Positions 17,389 through 25,441 of a stretch of DNA of 64,000 bases are shown one piece after another (position 1 is the stretch's first letter; each line of letters begins with the position of its first letter). Position numbers and translations under genes: made by a program. The stretch is taken from NCBI GenBank assembly GCA_934502885.1, contig CAKSUT010000012.1, positions 5,983 through 69,982 of the forward strand, given 5' to 3'. The stretch comes from an uncultured Eubacteriales bacterium. Its GTDB lineage: Bacteria; Bacillota; Clostridia; Oscillospirales; CAG-382. Under the pieces are notes generated by a model. The model had not been told where the DNA came from. It saw only the letters and a list, made by a program, of their open reading frames with translations, and did no database searches.

Positions 17389-18414
17389 TCAGACTTTCAT
17401 ATTCTCGGTTTTATACGAAATGCCTCTTTTTTCGAGGTAGCTCTTTACGCGGGCTTTCGCATCGGCATCGTCGGGAAGCTGAATAATCATCTGTCCGTAA
17501 GCTTTGCCGTCTATGTTTTTTGTATCGGCGCCGAGAATATTTACAACCGCTCTGCATTCGAGAGTCATACCGGAGATAATAGGTTCAAAAGACGAATTGC
17601 CGTCAAAAACCAACCGTATGCACTCGTTTCCGGCAGTCTTCTTTATCGCGTCGGTTTTGGGAAGAATAAGCTCTTTTGCAATGTCGGACTGAGGATTTAT
17701 AAAAACATCCTTTACAAATCCCTGCTCTACGACTGTCGCCTTGTCGAGAACCGCAACCCTGTTGCATATCTGCTCGATTACCTTCATCTCATGCGTGATT
17801 ACGATTATCGTAACCGCCATCTTCTCGTTTATTTCCTTGAGAAGCTCGAGAATGGAACGTGTTGTGTTTGGGTCAAGCGCGCTTGTCGCTTCGTCGCACA
17901 AAAGCACTTTCGGGTTTGTCGCAAGCGCTCGTGCAATCGCGATACGCTGTTTCTGACCTCCCGAAAGCTGAGAGGGATACGACGCCCATTTGTCGCCGAG
18001 TCCGACAACGTCCAAAAGCTCTCTTGCCCGCGCTTCGGCTTCTTTCTTCGCAACGCCGGAGATCTCAAGAGGAAAGCAGATATTCTTCAGCGCATTTCTC
18101 TGTTCAAGAAGATTGAAGCTCTGGAATATCATGCTCATTGAACGGCGAGTTTTCAAAAGTTCCTTTTCGCTGAGAGCGGCAAGATCTTTTCCGTCGAACA
18201 CGACTCTTCCGCTTGTAGGTCTTTCAAGGTAATTGATACAGCGTATAAGCGTACTCTTTCCTGCACCCGAAAGACCGATTATTCCGAATATATCGCCTTT
18301 GTTTATGCTGAGGTCGATATTTTTTATCGCTTCAAAAGGTCCTGCATCGCTGTTGAAAACCTTTCCGACGTTTTCTACGCTTATCATTACATTTTCATTA
18401 GCATTCGTGTCCAT
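17389..18414 (-). CDS. metN: Methionine ABC transporter ATP-binding protein with NIL domain
   Basis: ATPase of the D-methionine/L-methionine importer. From the ATG at 18414 it has 341 residues: Walker A GLSGAGKST, signature LSGGQKQRIAIARAL, Walker B VLLCDEATSALD, and a C-terminal NIL/ACT-like domain (about 265-341) that in known MetN proteins binds methionine and inhibits transport. Start chosen for GGGGG 5 bases upstream; a TTG at 18438 lies inside the attenuator T-run. First structural gene behind the leader-peptide/terminator region. Confidence 0.96.
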   Translation of the reverse strand: MDTNANENVMISVENVGKVFNSDAGPFEAIKNIDLSINKGDIFGIIGLSGAGKSTLIRCINYLERPTSGRVVFDGKDLAALSEKELLKTRRSMSMIFQSFNLLEQRNALKNICFPLEISGVAKKEAEARARELLDVVGLGDKWASYPSQLSGGQKQRIAIARALATNPKVLLCDEATSALDPNTTRSILELLKEINEKMAVTIIVITHEMKVIEQICNRVAVLDKATVVEQGFVKDVFINPQSDIAKELILPKTDAIKKTAGNECIRLVFDGNSSFEPIISGMTLECRAVVNILGADTKNIDGKAYGQMIIQLPDDADAKARVKSYLEKRGISYKTENMKV

Positions 18415-18436
18415 AAAAACCCCCGATACCGTTTTC

Positions 18437-18466
18437 AAAAAAAATAGCGGGAATAAAATTCCCGCT
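18437..18466 (-). terminator. Attenuator-type intrinsic terminator just before metN
   Basis: Minus strand AGCGGGAA (18466-18459), 5-base loop, TTCCCGCT (18453-18446), then A and eight T (18444-18437). It lies between the leader peptide and the metN start, so unless it is suppressed, transcription from the only visible promoter would stop before metN. Confidence 0.92.
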
Positions 18467-18514
18467 TAAACTCTACCAATAACCGACCAAAAATCAACCG
18501 GACAAATATCGGTA

Positions 18515-18631
18515 TCAAACCAAATTGCGAGAAGCGTTCTTATTAAAATTTCCGCAAGAAACCATGCACATAAGCATACCGCACATGCACATCGACATCA
18601 TATTCATCGTGGTTCCGGCAGAAAGTCTCAT
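18515..18631 (-). CDS. Met/Cys-rich leader peptide of the metNIQ operon (38 residues)
   Basis: An ORF of 38 codons begins about 33 bases after the expected transcription start. It contains nine Met (residues 1, 9, 11, 12, 14, 16, 19, 21, 23) and four Cys (15, 17, 22, 26); the core MNMMSMCMCGMLMCM is almost only Met and Cys. AAGGTGAG lies 10 bases before the ATG. It is followed by the terminator at 18437-18466 and then metN. The arrangement is that of an amino-acid-sensing leader peptide: scarce charged Met-tRNA would stall the ribosome on the Met run and let an alternative RNA fold prevent termination. The peptide is unlikely to have a function of its own. No SAM-I riboswitch or T-box consensus was seen. 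ORF and composition are observed; the mechanism is inferred. Confidence 0.8.
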   Translation of the reverse strand: MRLSAGTTMNMMSMCMCGMLMCMVSCGNFNKNASRNLV

Positions 18632-18670
18632 ACGTTACGCTCTCACCTTTCTTTGTTGTTTACGTTGTGT

Positions 18671-18699
18671 ATTATATCACCGCCGCACCGATTTGTCAA
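18671..18699 (-). promoter_or_regulatory. Promoter of the metNIQ leader/operon
   Basis: Minus strand TTGACA (18699-18694), 17-base spacer, TATAAT (18676-18671): full sigma-A consensus. Expected start near 18664, giving a leader of about 250 bases before metN. Bases 18700-18888 hold no gene; only nested short inverted repeats (18830-18884) after nth were seen. Confidence 0.92.
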
Positions 18700-18888
18700 G
18701 AGCTTTTTTTGAAATTTATCCTTTTCGACAAAATACGGTGCAAAGATTCACGCTATATAGTAAAATTTGCAAAAGAGTTCGTATAATTATGCGGTGGCGG
18801 CAAGATTTTGCTCACTGTTTATTTACCGTCAGAGCTACGTTTCATACGTAAAACGTGACTGTGTATACGTTCAAACAGGCTCTGATTT

Positions 18889-19572
18889 TTATGAAACAAT
18901 GCCGTTTTCCGTCTCTCCGCGACACAGTCCCTTTTCTTTTATGGGGCAAACGTCGCATTTAGGGGATCTTGCCGTGCAGATATCCCGACCGAAAATGACA
19001 AGTCTGTGGCAGAAATCCGACTGCCCGCAAAGCGGCAAAAGCGGAGAGAGAGCCTTTTCAACGGCAACAGGTTCTTTTTTATCGGCAAGTCCGAGTCTGC
19101 ATGAAATACGCATACAGTGCGTATCTGCGACTATTCCGCCTTTTCCGTATATATCGCCGAGAAGAAGATTCGCTATTTTCCGTCCAACTCCCGGAAGCTC
19201 CAGAAGCGACTCCATATCGTCCGGAACTCTTCCGTCATAATCTCTTACAATTATTTCGCAGGCGTCCTTAATGTTTTTCGCTTTGGTGCGAAAAAGTCCG
19301 CAGGGACGAATTATGTTTTCAATGTCGGCAATATCTCCTTCCGCAAGAGCTTTAGCCGTAGGGTACGCCGAGAATAAGTCGCGGCAAACTATGTTTACTC
19401 TTTCGTCGGTACACTGCGCTGAAAGTCTTGCCATAACAAGGAGCTTCCACGCCTCTCCCTCATAACGCAGAGCACACTCCGCATCGGGGTACATTCTGCG
19501 AAGCTCGTCGTTTACTGCAAGCGCTTTCGCTTTTCTGTCGGTTTCGGTTTGCGTCACTGTTTTCTTTCCCAT
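18889..19572 (-). CDS. nth: Endonuclease III
   Basis: DNA glycosylase/AP lyase for oxidised pyrimidines in base excision repair. The helix-hairpin-helix LPGVGRKIANLLLG carries the catalytic Lys position, the catalytic Asp is in VADTH, and the C-terminal iron-sulfur cluster pattern C-X6-C-X2-C-X5-C is complete (CTARSPKCDVCPIKEKGLC). 227 residues from the ATG at 19572 (GGTGGG upstream); a GTG at 19581 would add three residues. The next upstream gene on this strand is the small membrane protein, 12 bases away. Confidence 0.95.
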   Translation of the reverse strand: MGKKTVTQTETDRKAKALAVNDELRRMYPDAECALRYEGEAWKLLVMARLSAQCTDERVNIVCRDLFSAYPTAKALAEGDIADIENIIRPCGLFRTKAKNIKDACEIIVRDYDGRVPDDMESLLELPGVGRKIANLLLGDIYGKGGIVADTHCMRISCRLGLADKKEPVAVEKALSPLLPLCGQSDFCHRLVIFGRDICTARSPKCDVCPIKEKGLCRGETENGIVS

Positions 19573-19584
19573 ATTTCCCACCCG

Positions 19585-19878
19585 TTACCGTTTAATCTTC
19601 GACACAGCGAATCCCAAAGCGGACCCCACGGCACCGCAGCCGCCCACGCCTGCCCAGACAAAACCGTTGAGAAGCGTCGTCGAAATAATATCACCGCAAA
19701 GGAACACTGCGACTATTACCGCAATTGCAATTGCCGTTACAGCTAAAGCAATAATCGGCGGTATGTATCTGTAAAACTTGGGGCAGCTTTTGAATTTTGT
19801 CAGCAACACATACTCCGCTCCGCCGAAAATTGCGAGCGGAAACAAAATATAAGCCGAAAGCACAAGCCAAAAGGGCAT
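19585..19878 (-). CDS. Small membrane protein, unknown function
   Basis: A 97-residue protein with three hydrophobic segments (about residues 3-24, 35-62 and 66-90) and a basic C-terminus (SKIKR). A GGAGG 7 bases before the ATG at 19878 supports translation. No family recognised. It lies between the large GHL10-amidase gene and nth on the same strand, 27 bases after the former, and may be cotranscribed with both. Confidence 0.65.
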   Translation of the reverse strand: MPFWLVLSAYILFPLAIFGGAEYVLLTKFKSCPKFYRYIPPIIALAVTAIAIAVIVAVFLCGDIISTTLLNGFVWAGVGGCGAVGSALGFAVSKIKR

Positions 19879-19905
19879 ATTCAATCCTCCGTTTTCCGAA
19901 AACAT

Positions 19906-22900
19906 TTATTCGATATAGTTTTCGCTTTGTATTCTGTAATACTCTATTATACCGTCGTATATCGCACGCGCCGTTCTTGCGGCATTCCCGTCTGAAACCG
20001 CCCACTGATATTCCTCGGGATTCGACACGAAGCACACTTCGCAAAGCGCACTCGGAAAACGGTGGTTTCGTGCAACTGCAAGCTTTTGGTAATCGTATCC
20101 TCTGTTGAGTTTTCCGAGAGACGCCGACATACTTTCCGAGAGGTTCTTAGCAATAAGCTTTCCGCCGGCATTTGAATAGAGAGCAAGCGTACCTCTGACC
20201 TTAAAGGCGTTTACGGTAGAGTCGATTGAATTGTGGTGTACGGAAATTTCAAGATCCGGCATCATCTCCGAAAGCATCTTTGCTCTGTCAAGAAGTTCGA
20301 CCGTCGAATCGTCGGTTCGGGTCATGATAACCTCCGCGCCGCTTTCCGTAAGAAGCTTCTGCAATTCGAGAGCCGCAGCAAGGTTGAGCTCCGCTTCGTT
20401 TTTGCAGTCCCCTCCCTTTCCGACAGGACCTACAGCACCGGAGTCATTTCCGCCGTGTCCGGCATCGACAACTATTGTTTTGCCTGTGAGCGGCTTATCG
20501 CCGTCGGCAAGAGACTGCGGATTGTTGAGCCTTATAACGTAGTTTTCGTCCTCATACGTACCGTTACAGCCGTAATAATTGAATTCACTCACAAGCTTTA
20601 CCGTAAATACAACGCCGTCGTCTGTAATGTCTCCCGTTATTTCTGATATCATCGGGTTATTTGCAACTGTAATTTCGGGCACCGATTCGTTATTCGCTTC
20701 AAAGAAAGTAACGCGCATCTCGTCTCCCGAAACCTTTATATCAACGGGAGAATTCTCGCTTATACCGAAACTAATCTCTGTATAGTTTTCCTTGTTATTG
20801 AGTGCAGACTTGCACACGGATTCTACTTTTACGCGCGAAACGGTATTGAAGGCAAGCTTTTGCCCTTCCGTTACCTTCACGCTGTCGCGGCTGACATATC
20901 CGGCGAATCTGAGTCTGTAATAATCACCCTCAAGACCGGTAATATAATCACGCATTCCGGCATTTATCGGCGTATAGTCAGAATAAAACGAGGAGGACGG
21001 CGAAACCTTAAGCTCCGTGTAATCATTCAGAACCTCCGCATATATGTATGCGCCGTCGGCAAGCTCCTTGACCTCGCCTACCGTTTTCGTCGCCGTCTTG
21101 TTTCCGTTCGACGCCACAAACCGAAGCTCACCGAGACTTTTCGCGGTGTTTTCATCCGCGGTTTCCGGTATTGTGACCGAGCCCTTGTATACCTCGATCG
21201 TGAGTCCGTCGTTCGCGGAAAAACCTACCGTGGGTTTAAGCTCCGCTTCGGCGACATCACCTATGTACGCCATGACCTTGCTTCCCACAGGCGCCTGAAC
21301 GGTGAGATTCAGTTTTTCTCCGCTCATGACCCATGTTTCTCCCGAGGGCGACGTTTTTCCGATAGCATATTCGTCCATTTTCACGGGCGTATCCTTCGGC
21401 GTCTTTTTCATAATCGTGTGTACGTATTCGATGCCGTTCTGTTCAACGGCAATTTTATTTACACCCTCCGCAAGCGTCTCGTATATGCAGAAAAATCCGT
21501 CCTTGGTTCTCGAAAGCTTTTCGCCGCCGTATGTAACGGGATATGACGGGTCGGACGTTCCCATGAGGAAAATCGTCTGATACTCGGCTGTGCTGTCATT
21601 CTCGGGCGTGTTTATCTTAAGCGGCTCGCCGGTGTGTTCGGCAGGTTTATACTTAAGCTCGGAGGCGTACATTTTCGACAGTGCTTCCATAAGTCCTGCC
21701 TTGTTTTCGGCAATGTCCGCATATCCGTAGAAAATGCTTCCCTTACAGCACATAAGGCTTCTGCCGAACTCCGCCTGAAGCGGTATCTCGTTTTCGGAAA
21801 AGTCCTCCGCCTTGTATGCGGCGTGACCTATATACATATCGACACCGGTTCCGTCGAGATTTGCGTTCCACCACCTTGCGAGAGTATCGAACGGCGCGCT
21901 GTCCGAGGTAAAGCTCCAGTAAATCTGCGGCGCAAGATAATCCACGATTCCTTCGTTCGCCCACGCTATAGGGTCACAGTAAAGCGAAAAGTACGATTCG
22001 AGACCGTTCGTGTCACTGCCCTTTATGTATGTATCGGAACCTGAATTCGCCCATATGCCGAAAGGACTTACGCCGAAGCGGCACTCGGGATTCAGTGCTT
22101 TTACGGTCGTGTAAACTTCACGTATAAGTGTGGAAACGTTCTTTCTTCTCCAATCTCCGAGTTCCTTGCCGCCGCCGTATTTCTCATACGCCGCCGCATC
22201 GTCGAACTCCTCTCCGCTTACGGGATACGGGTAGAAATAATCGTCAAAGTGTATTCCGTCAAGTGCCGGATACTTTTCAACAAGCTCCCTCACTCCGTTT
22301 ACGCAAAGCTCGCGCACCTCGGGAAGTCCGGGATTAAAGTAAAGCTTTCCGTCGCCGTAGGCAACCGTATACTCGGGATGAAGTCTTGCCGGATGATTTT
22401 CACTGAGTTCGGAAACGTCATGCTTCGGTGACGATGCGCTTCCGGAAGTTATTCTGTAGGGATTTATCCACGCGTGAAGAGAAATGTTCTTTTCGTGCGC
22501 CTTCAATATGAAATACGCGAGAGGATCAAAGTCCCCGTCGGGAGCTTTTCCCTGTTTGCCCGTCAGGTATTCCGACCATGGGAATATATCGGACGGGTAA
22601 AACGCATCGCCGCTCGGACGCACCTGAAAGAATATCGCATTAAAGCCGGCGCGTTCGCAGTTTTCGATTATTGCATCTATCTCGGAGACAAGCTGTTCGG
22701 AAGAAACGCCTTTTTCCGAAGGGAAATTTATGTTCATTATCGTAGCAATCCAAACTCCGCGAAGCTCATCGGATTTGTCTGCGGTGAGCGTCGGAATTTC
22801 TCCGTTTACGATACTTCCGACAGCTGAAGAACCGTTCGGCTTATCTTCGACCTGAATCTGACTGTCACCGTTTTCGCTTTCTACTTTGTCGGCAAAAAAC

Positions 22901-23007
22901 GAAAAAGCGCAGTAACCTATAAGAATTGCCGTAAGAAGAACGGCAATCGATATAACGACAATAGGCACAATGTTTCTTTTATCCGTAAAAAAAGCGAAAA
23001 ACTTCAT
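19906..23007 (-). CDS. Membrane-anchored GHL10 domain + N-acetylmuramoyl-L-alanine amidase fusion
   Basis: A 1033-residue surface protein. An N-terminal membrane anchor (about 13-36) is followed by a GHL10/DUF187 glycosyl-hydrolase-like barrel (from ELRGVWIATIMNINFP near 81 to about 440; acidic strand ends in GIHFDDYFYPYP and FGVSPFGIW), a long beta-rich middle (about 440-830), and an Amidase_3 domain (843-1025) with zinc ligands in VVDAGHGG and VHHNS and catalytic Glu in ALCEVCF. Amidase_3 enzymes cut the MurNAc-L-Ala bond; GHL10 proteins such as B. subtilis YngK are poorly characterised. Both domains point to cell-wall turnover. Start at 23007 has GGAGGAG 3-5 bases upstream. Own promoter at 23078-23106. 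Confidence 0.88.
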   Translation of the reverse strand: MKFFAFFTDKRNIVPIVVISIAVLLTAILIGYCAFSFFADKVESENGDSQIQVEDKPNGSSAVGSIVNGEIPTLTADKSDELRGVWIATIMNINFPSEKGVSSEQLVSEIDAIIENCERAGFNAIFFQVRPSGDAFYPSDIFPWSEYLTGKQGKAPDGDFDPLAYFILKAHEKNISLHAWINPYRITSGSASSPKHDVSELSENHPARLHPEYTVAYGDGKLYFNPGLPEVRELCVNGVRELVEKYPALDGIHFDDYFYPYPVSGEEFDDAAAYEKYGGGKELGDWRRKNVSTLIREVYTTVKALNPECRFGVSPFGIWANSGSDTYIKGSDTNGLESYFSLYCDPIAWANEGIVDYLAPQIYWSFTSDSAPFDTLARWWNANLDGTGVDMYIGHAAYKAEDFSENEIPLQAEFGRSLMCCKGSIFYGYADIAENKAGLMEALSKMYASELKYKPAEHTGEPLKINTPENDSTAEYQTIFLMGTSDPSYPVTYGGEKLSRTKDGFFCIYETLAEGVNKIAVEQNGIEYVHTIMKKTPKDTPVKMDEYAIGKTSPSGETWVMSGEKLNLTVQAPVGSKVMAYIGDVAEAELKPTVGFSANDGLTIEVYKGSVTIPETADENTAKSLGELRFVASNGNKTATKTVGEVKELADGAYIYAEVLNDYTELKVSPSSSFYSDYTPINAGMRDYITGLEGDYYRLRFAGYVSRDSVKVTEGQKLAFNTVSRVKVESVCKSALNNKENYTEISFGISENSPVDIKVSGDEMRVTFFEANNESVPEITVANNPMISEITGDITDDGVVFTVKLVSEFNYYGCNGTYEDENYVIRLNNPQSLADGDKPLTGKTIVVDAGHGGNDSGAVGPVGKGGDCKNEAELNLAAALELQKLLTESGAEVIMTRTDDSTVELLDRAKMLSEMMPDLEISVHHNSIDSTVNAFKVRGTLALYSNAGGKLIAKNLSESMSASLGKLNRGYDYQKLAVARNHRFPSALCEVCFVSNPEEYQWAVSDGNAARTARAIYDGIIEYYRIQSENYIE

Positions 23008-23032
23008 ACAGCTCCTCCGTGAACCCGATATC

Positions 23033-23063
23033 ACGCCTCCGATGCTTAAAAAGTCGGAGGCGT
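23033..23063 (-). repeat. 5'-leader hairpin of the GHL10-amidase gene
   Basis: ACGCCTCCGA (23033-23042) and TCGGAGGCGT (23054-23063) form a perfect 10-bp stem with an 11-base loop. On the minus strand it starts within about 10 bases of the predicted transcription start and has no T-run. Confidence 0.6.
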
Positions 23064-23077
23064 ATGCAACTTATATA

Positions 23078-23106
23078 ATTATACAATATTTCTGCCTTTT
23101 TTTCAA
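23078..23106 (-). promoter_or_regulatory. Promoter of the GHL10-amidase gene
   Basis: Minus strand TTGAAA (23106-23101), 17-base spacer, TATAAT (23083-23078). Confidence 0.85.
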
Positions 23107-23189
23107 TTGAAACATGAGTTATAGTGTTACACGTATGTAAACTTTTGCGATAAAATATGAAAAAGTGACATTCAAAGACAGAATTTGCC

Positions 23190-23218
23190 TTGCAATGGAA
23201 TCCGAACTGTGATAAAAT
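23190..23218 (+). promoter_or_regulatory. Promoter of the MATE transporter gene
   Basis: TTGCAA (23190-23195), 17-base spacer, TAAAAT (23213-23218), 49 bases before the gene. Confidence 0.55.
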
Positions 23219-23267
23219 AACGGTCGGCGGAAACCGCTGCGATTTCTCCCGTCCGGAGGTAAGAAAG

Positions 23268-24659
23268 ATGATTTCGGCTCTGCAAAAAAGCATCTTTTCG
23301 GTTAAAAACTACGTCCGCTCTGCGGATACAAAGCTCATTTACTCAATATATATTCCGATTTTCATAGATAATTTCATGACGTTCATGATAAGCATGATAC
23401 ATATGACCATGGTGTCGGGACTCGGGGAGGAAGCGATGTCGGGGGTTGGACTTGTAGGTCAGATGAACGCTTTCATCACAGCTGTCGCGATTACGGGCAT
23501 TTCATCGGGCGTCACAGTTATCGTATCGCAGTATGTCGGCGCAAGGGATGCCTGCGGAGCTTCGCACTCCGCGGGTCAGGGTATTCTCGTTTCGGCACTT
23601 CTTTCAATTGCGGTCGCCGCAGTGCTTATAGCGTTTCCGAGACAAGTGTTCCTCCTTTGCTACGGCAAAGCGGAGGAATCCGTGGTTGCGAATGCCGTAA
23701 CCTACCTCGTTCCGCTTTCAGTCTCTCTCCCGGCTTTTGCGGTTTATCAGGCGGCTTTTTCCATAAGCCGCGCAAACGGAGACAACCGTTTTTGTCTTAT
23801 AATTGCGGTTGTGCTGAACCTTTTGAACCTCTTCGCGGCATATGTGCTTATTTACATATGCGATATGGGCATATTCGGTGCCGGACTCGGGTATGTTATT
23901 TCGCGCACCGCTGCCGCGGTTTACTGTTTGTATTATCTGCGAAAAAAAGAATATCTCGAAAAGTTTGCGCATATTTTCACAGTAAGTCTTCACTATATGT
24001 GGAACATACTGAAAATCGGCTTTATCATGGGATTTGAAAACATGCTCTTCAACTTCGGAAAGACGCTCACGACAGGTGTTGTCGTTGCGGCTGGAACGGT
24101 TCACGTCGCTGCAAACACAGCCGTTACATCGGTATTCAACGTGCTTACAACGCCTTACGTTGCCGGTTCTACGGTGAGCCTTACGCTCGTCGGCAGATAC
24201 ATAGGCGCTGATGAAAAGGAAGAAGCGCGAGCAATTGCGTGGAAGGTTTTCTTCTTCGTATTCCGCTGGCAGGCGTTCATGTGTCTTGCTGTCGCACCTT
24301 TCTCAAGACAGATAATAGGGTTCTTCGCTCAGAATCCCGAAGTTATAAGTCTCTCTTTGACGCTTCTTTACATCAATCTCATAACGATGCCGTTCTTCGG
24401 ACCGATGGTCGGTCCCGCGCTTCAGTCGTTGAGCGGTGCCGGAGACAACATATTCAAAGCCGCTGTGTCGGTAACATCCATGTGGGTTTTGAGAATAGGT
24501 CTTTGCTACGTACTCGCCGGTGGTTACTTCCCCGTCTTTGAACCGATAAGAGGCGTTATCGGCGTGTGGATCGCGCAAACAATAGATCTCTTCGTGAAAG
24601 GCGGCATTATGGCTGCGAGAACCTACGGCAGAAAATGGCTCAACAAAAAAATAGTGTAA
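23268..24659 (+). CDS. MATE-family multidrug/cation efflux transporter
   Basis: A 463-residue polytopic membrane protein with two similar six-helix halves, as in MATE antiporters that expel drugs or metabolites using Na+ or H+ gradients. Supporting stretches are YIPIFIDNFMTFMISM, GVTVIVSQYVGA and, in the second half, STVSLTLVGRYIGADEKEEA. Substrate unknown. The ATG at 23268 has GGAGG 8 bases upstream; the frame is open further upstream but over the promoter. It is followed by trmN6 and rsmI in the same direction. Confidence 0.88.
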   Translation: MISALQKSIFSVKNYVRSADTKLIYSIYIPIFIDNFMTFMISMIHMTMVSGLGEEAMSGVGLVGQMNAFITAVAITGISSGVTVIVSQYVGARDACGASHSAGQGILVSALLSIAVAAVLIAFPRQVFLLCYGKAEESVVANAVTYLVPLSVSLPAFAVYQAAFSISRANGDNRFCLIIAVVLNLLNLFAAYVLIYICDMGIFGAGLGYVISRTAAAVYCLYYLRKKEYLEKFAHIFTVSLHYMWNILKIGFIMGFENMLFNFGKTLTTGVVVAAGTVHVAANTAVTSVFNVLTTPYVAGSTVSLTLVGRYIGADEKEEARAIAWKVFFFVFRWQAFMCLAVAPFSRQIIGFFAQNPEVISLSLTLLYINLITMPFFGPMVGPALQSLSGAGDNIFKAAVSVTSMWVLRIGLCYVLAGGYFPVFEPIRGVIGVWIAQTIDLFVKGGIMAARTYGRKWLNKKIV

Positions 24660-24682
24660 GCACGAGAAGGACGGTAAACAGA

Positions 24683-25441
24683 ATGACTGACACGGATTCT
24701 CTAAAACTCGAAAGCATAAGCGAGAGACTGAAAATATATCAGGGCAAAGGCGTATTTTCCTACGGAACGGACGCTGTCCTTCTTGCCGCATACGCCGCGT
24801 CGTCGATACTCGGCGCGTCGGGAAAAACGGCTGTTGACCTCTGTTCCGGCACGGGTATAATCGGACTTATGCTTCTGGATAAGCTTCCGGGACTTAACGT
24901 CAAGGCAGTCGAGATAAACGAAAAAGCCGCAAAAATGTCGGAGATGAGTGCCGAGGAAAGCGGTCTTTCCGACAGATACACCGTTATAAAAGACGATATC
25001 AAAAACACCCGGAAAAGCTTTGAAGCCGAAAGCGCGGCTTTTGTCGTATGCAATCCTCCGTACATGACCTCGGAGTGCGGCAAGATGTGTCCCGAGGAGG
25101 GACGGAATATCGCGCGCCACGAAATTCTGTGTGGTCTTGACGACGTTTTTGCGGCGGCTTACTATCTGCTGAAATCCGGAGGACGGATTTTTCTGGTGTA
25201 CCGTCCCGACAGGATCTCGAATCTTTTTGCCTGCGCGAAAAAGAACAGCTTCGAGATAAAGCGCATGACTCTTGTTTCTTCGGTAGAGAACAAAGCACCG
25301 AATCTCATATTGTGCGAAGCGAAAAAGCAGGCAAAAGAAGGTACCGTAATGGGAAGAAACTTCTGCATTTGCAAATCCGACGGCAGTTTTACGGATGAGA
25401 TGCTCGAAGTGAGGGAAAAAGGAGTGTACGATTTTGGATAA
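24683..25441 (+). CDS. tRNA1(Val) (adenine37-N6)-methyltransferase-like enzyme
   Basis: A 252-residue SAM-dependent methyltransferase. The SAM site VDLCSGTGIIGLML (about 50-63) and the amino-methyltransferase motif CNPPYMT (about 122-128) mark the TrmN6/YfiC group, which methylates A37 of tRNA(Val) in E. coli. In Firmicutes this gene usually sits just before rsmI, as here, where the two overlap by 8 bases. The ATG at 24683 follows GAAGGACGG. Confidence 0.85.
   Translation: MTDTDSLKLESISERLKIYQGKGVFSYGTDAVLLAAYAASSILGASGKTAVDLCSGTGIIGLMLLDKLPGLNVKAVEINEKAAKMSEMSAEESGLSDRYTVIKDDIKNTRKSFEAESAAFVVCNPPYMTSECGKMCPEEGRNIARHEILCGLDDVFAAAYYLLKSGGRIFLVYRPDRISNLFACAKKNSFEIKRMTLVSSVENKAPNLILCEAKKQAKEGTVMGRNFCICKSDGSFTDEMLEVREKGVYDFG

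Noticed and set aside
18440..18664. SAM riboswitch or Met T-box upstream of metN
   Set aside because: I read the leader for the SAM-I core (AGGTGGAGGGA-like and GATGAAACC-like segments) and for the T-box sequence; neither is present, and the Met-rich ORF with terminator explains the region better.
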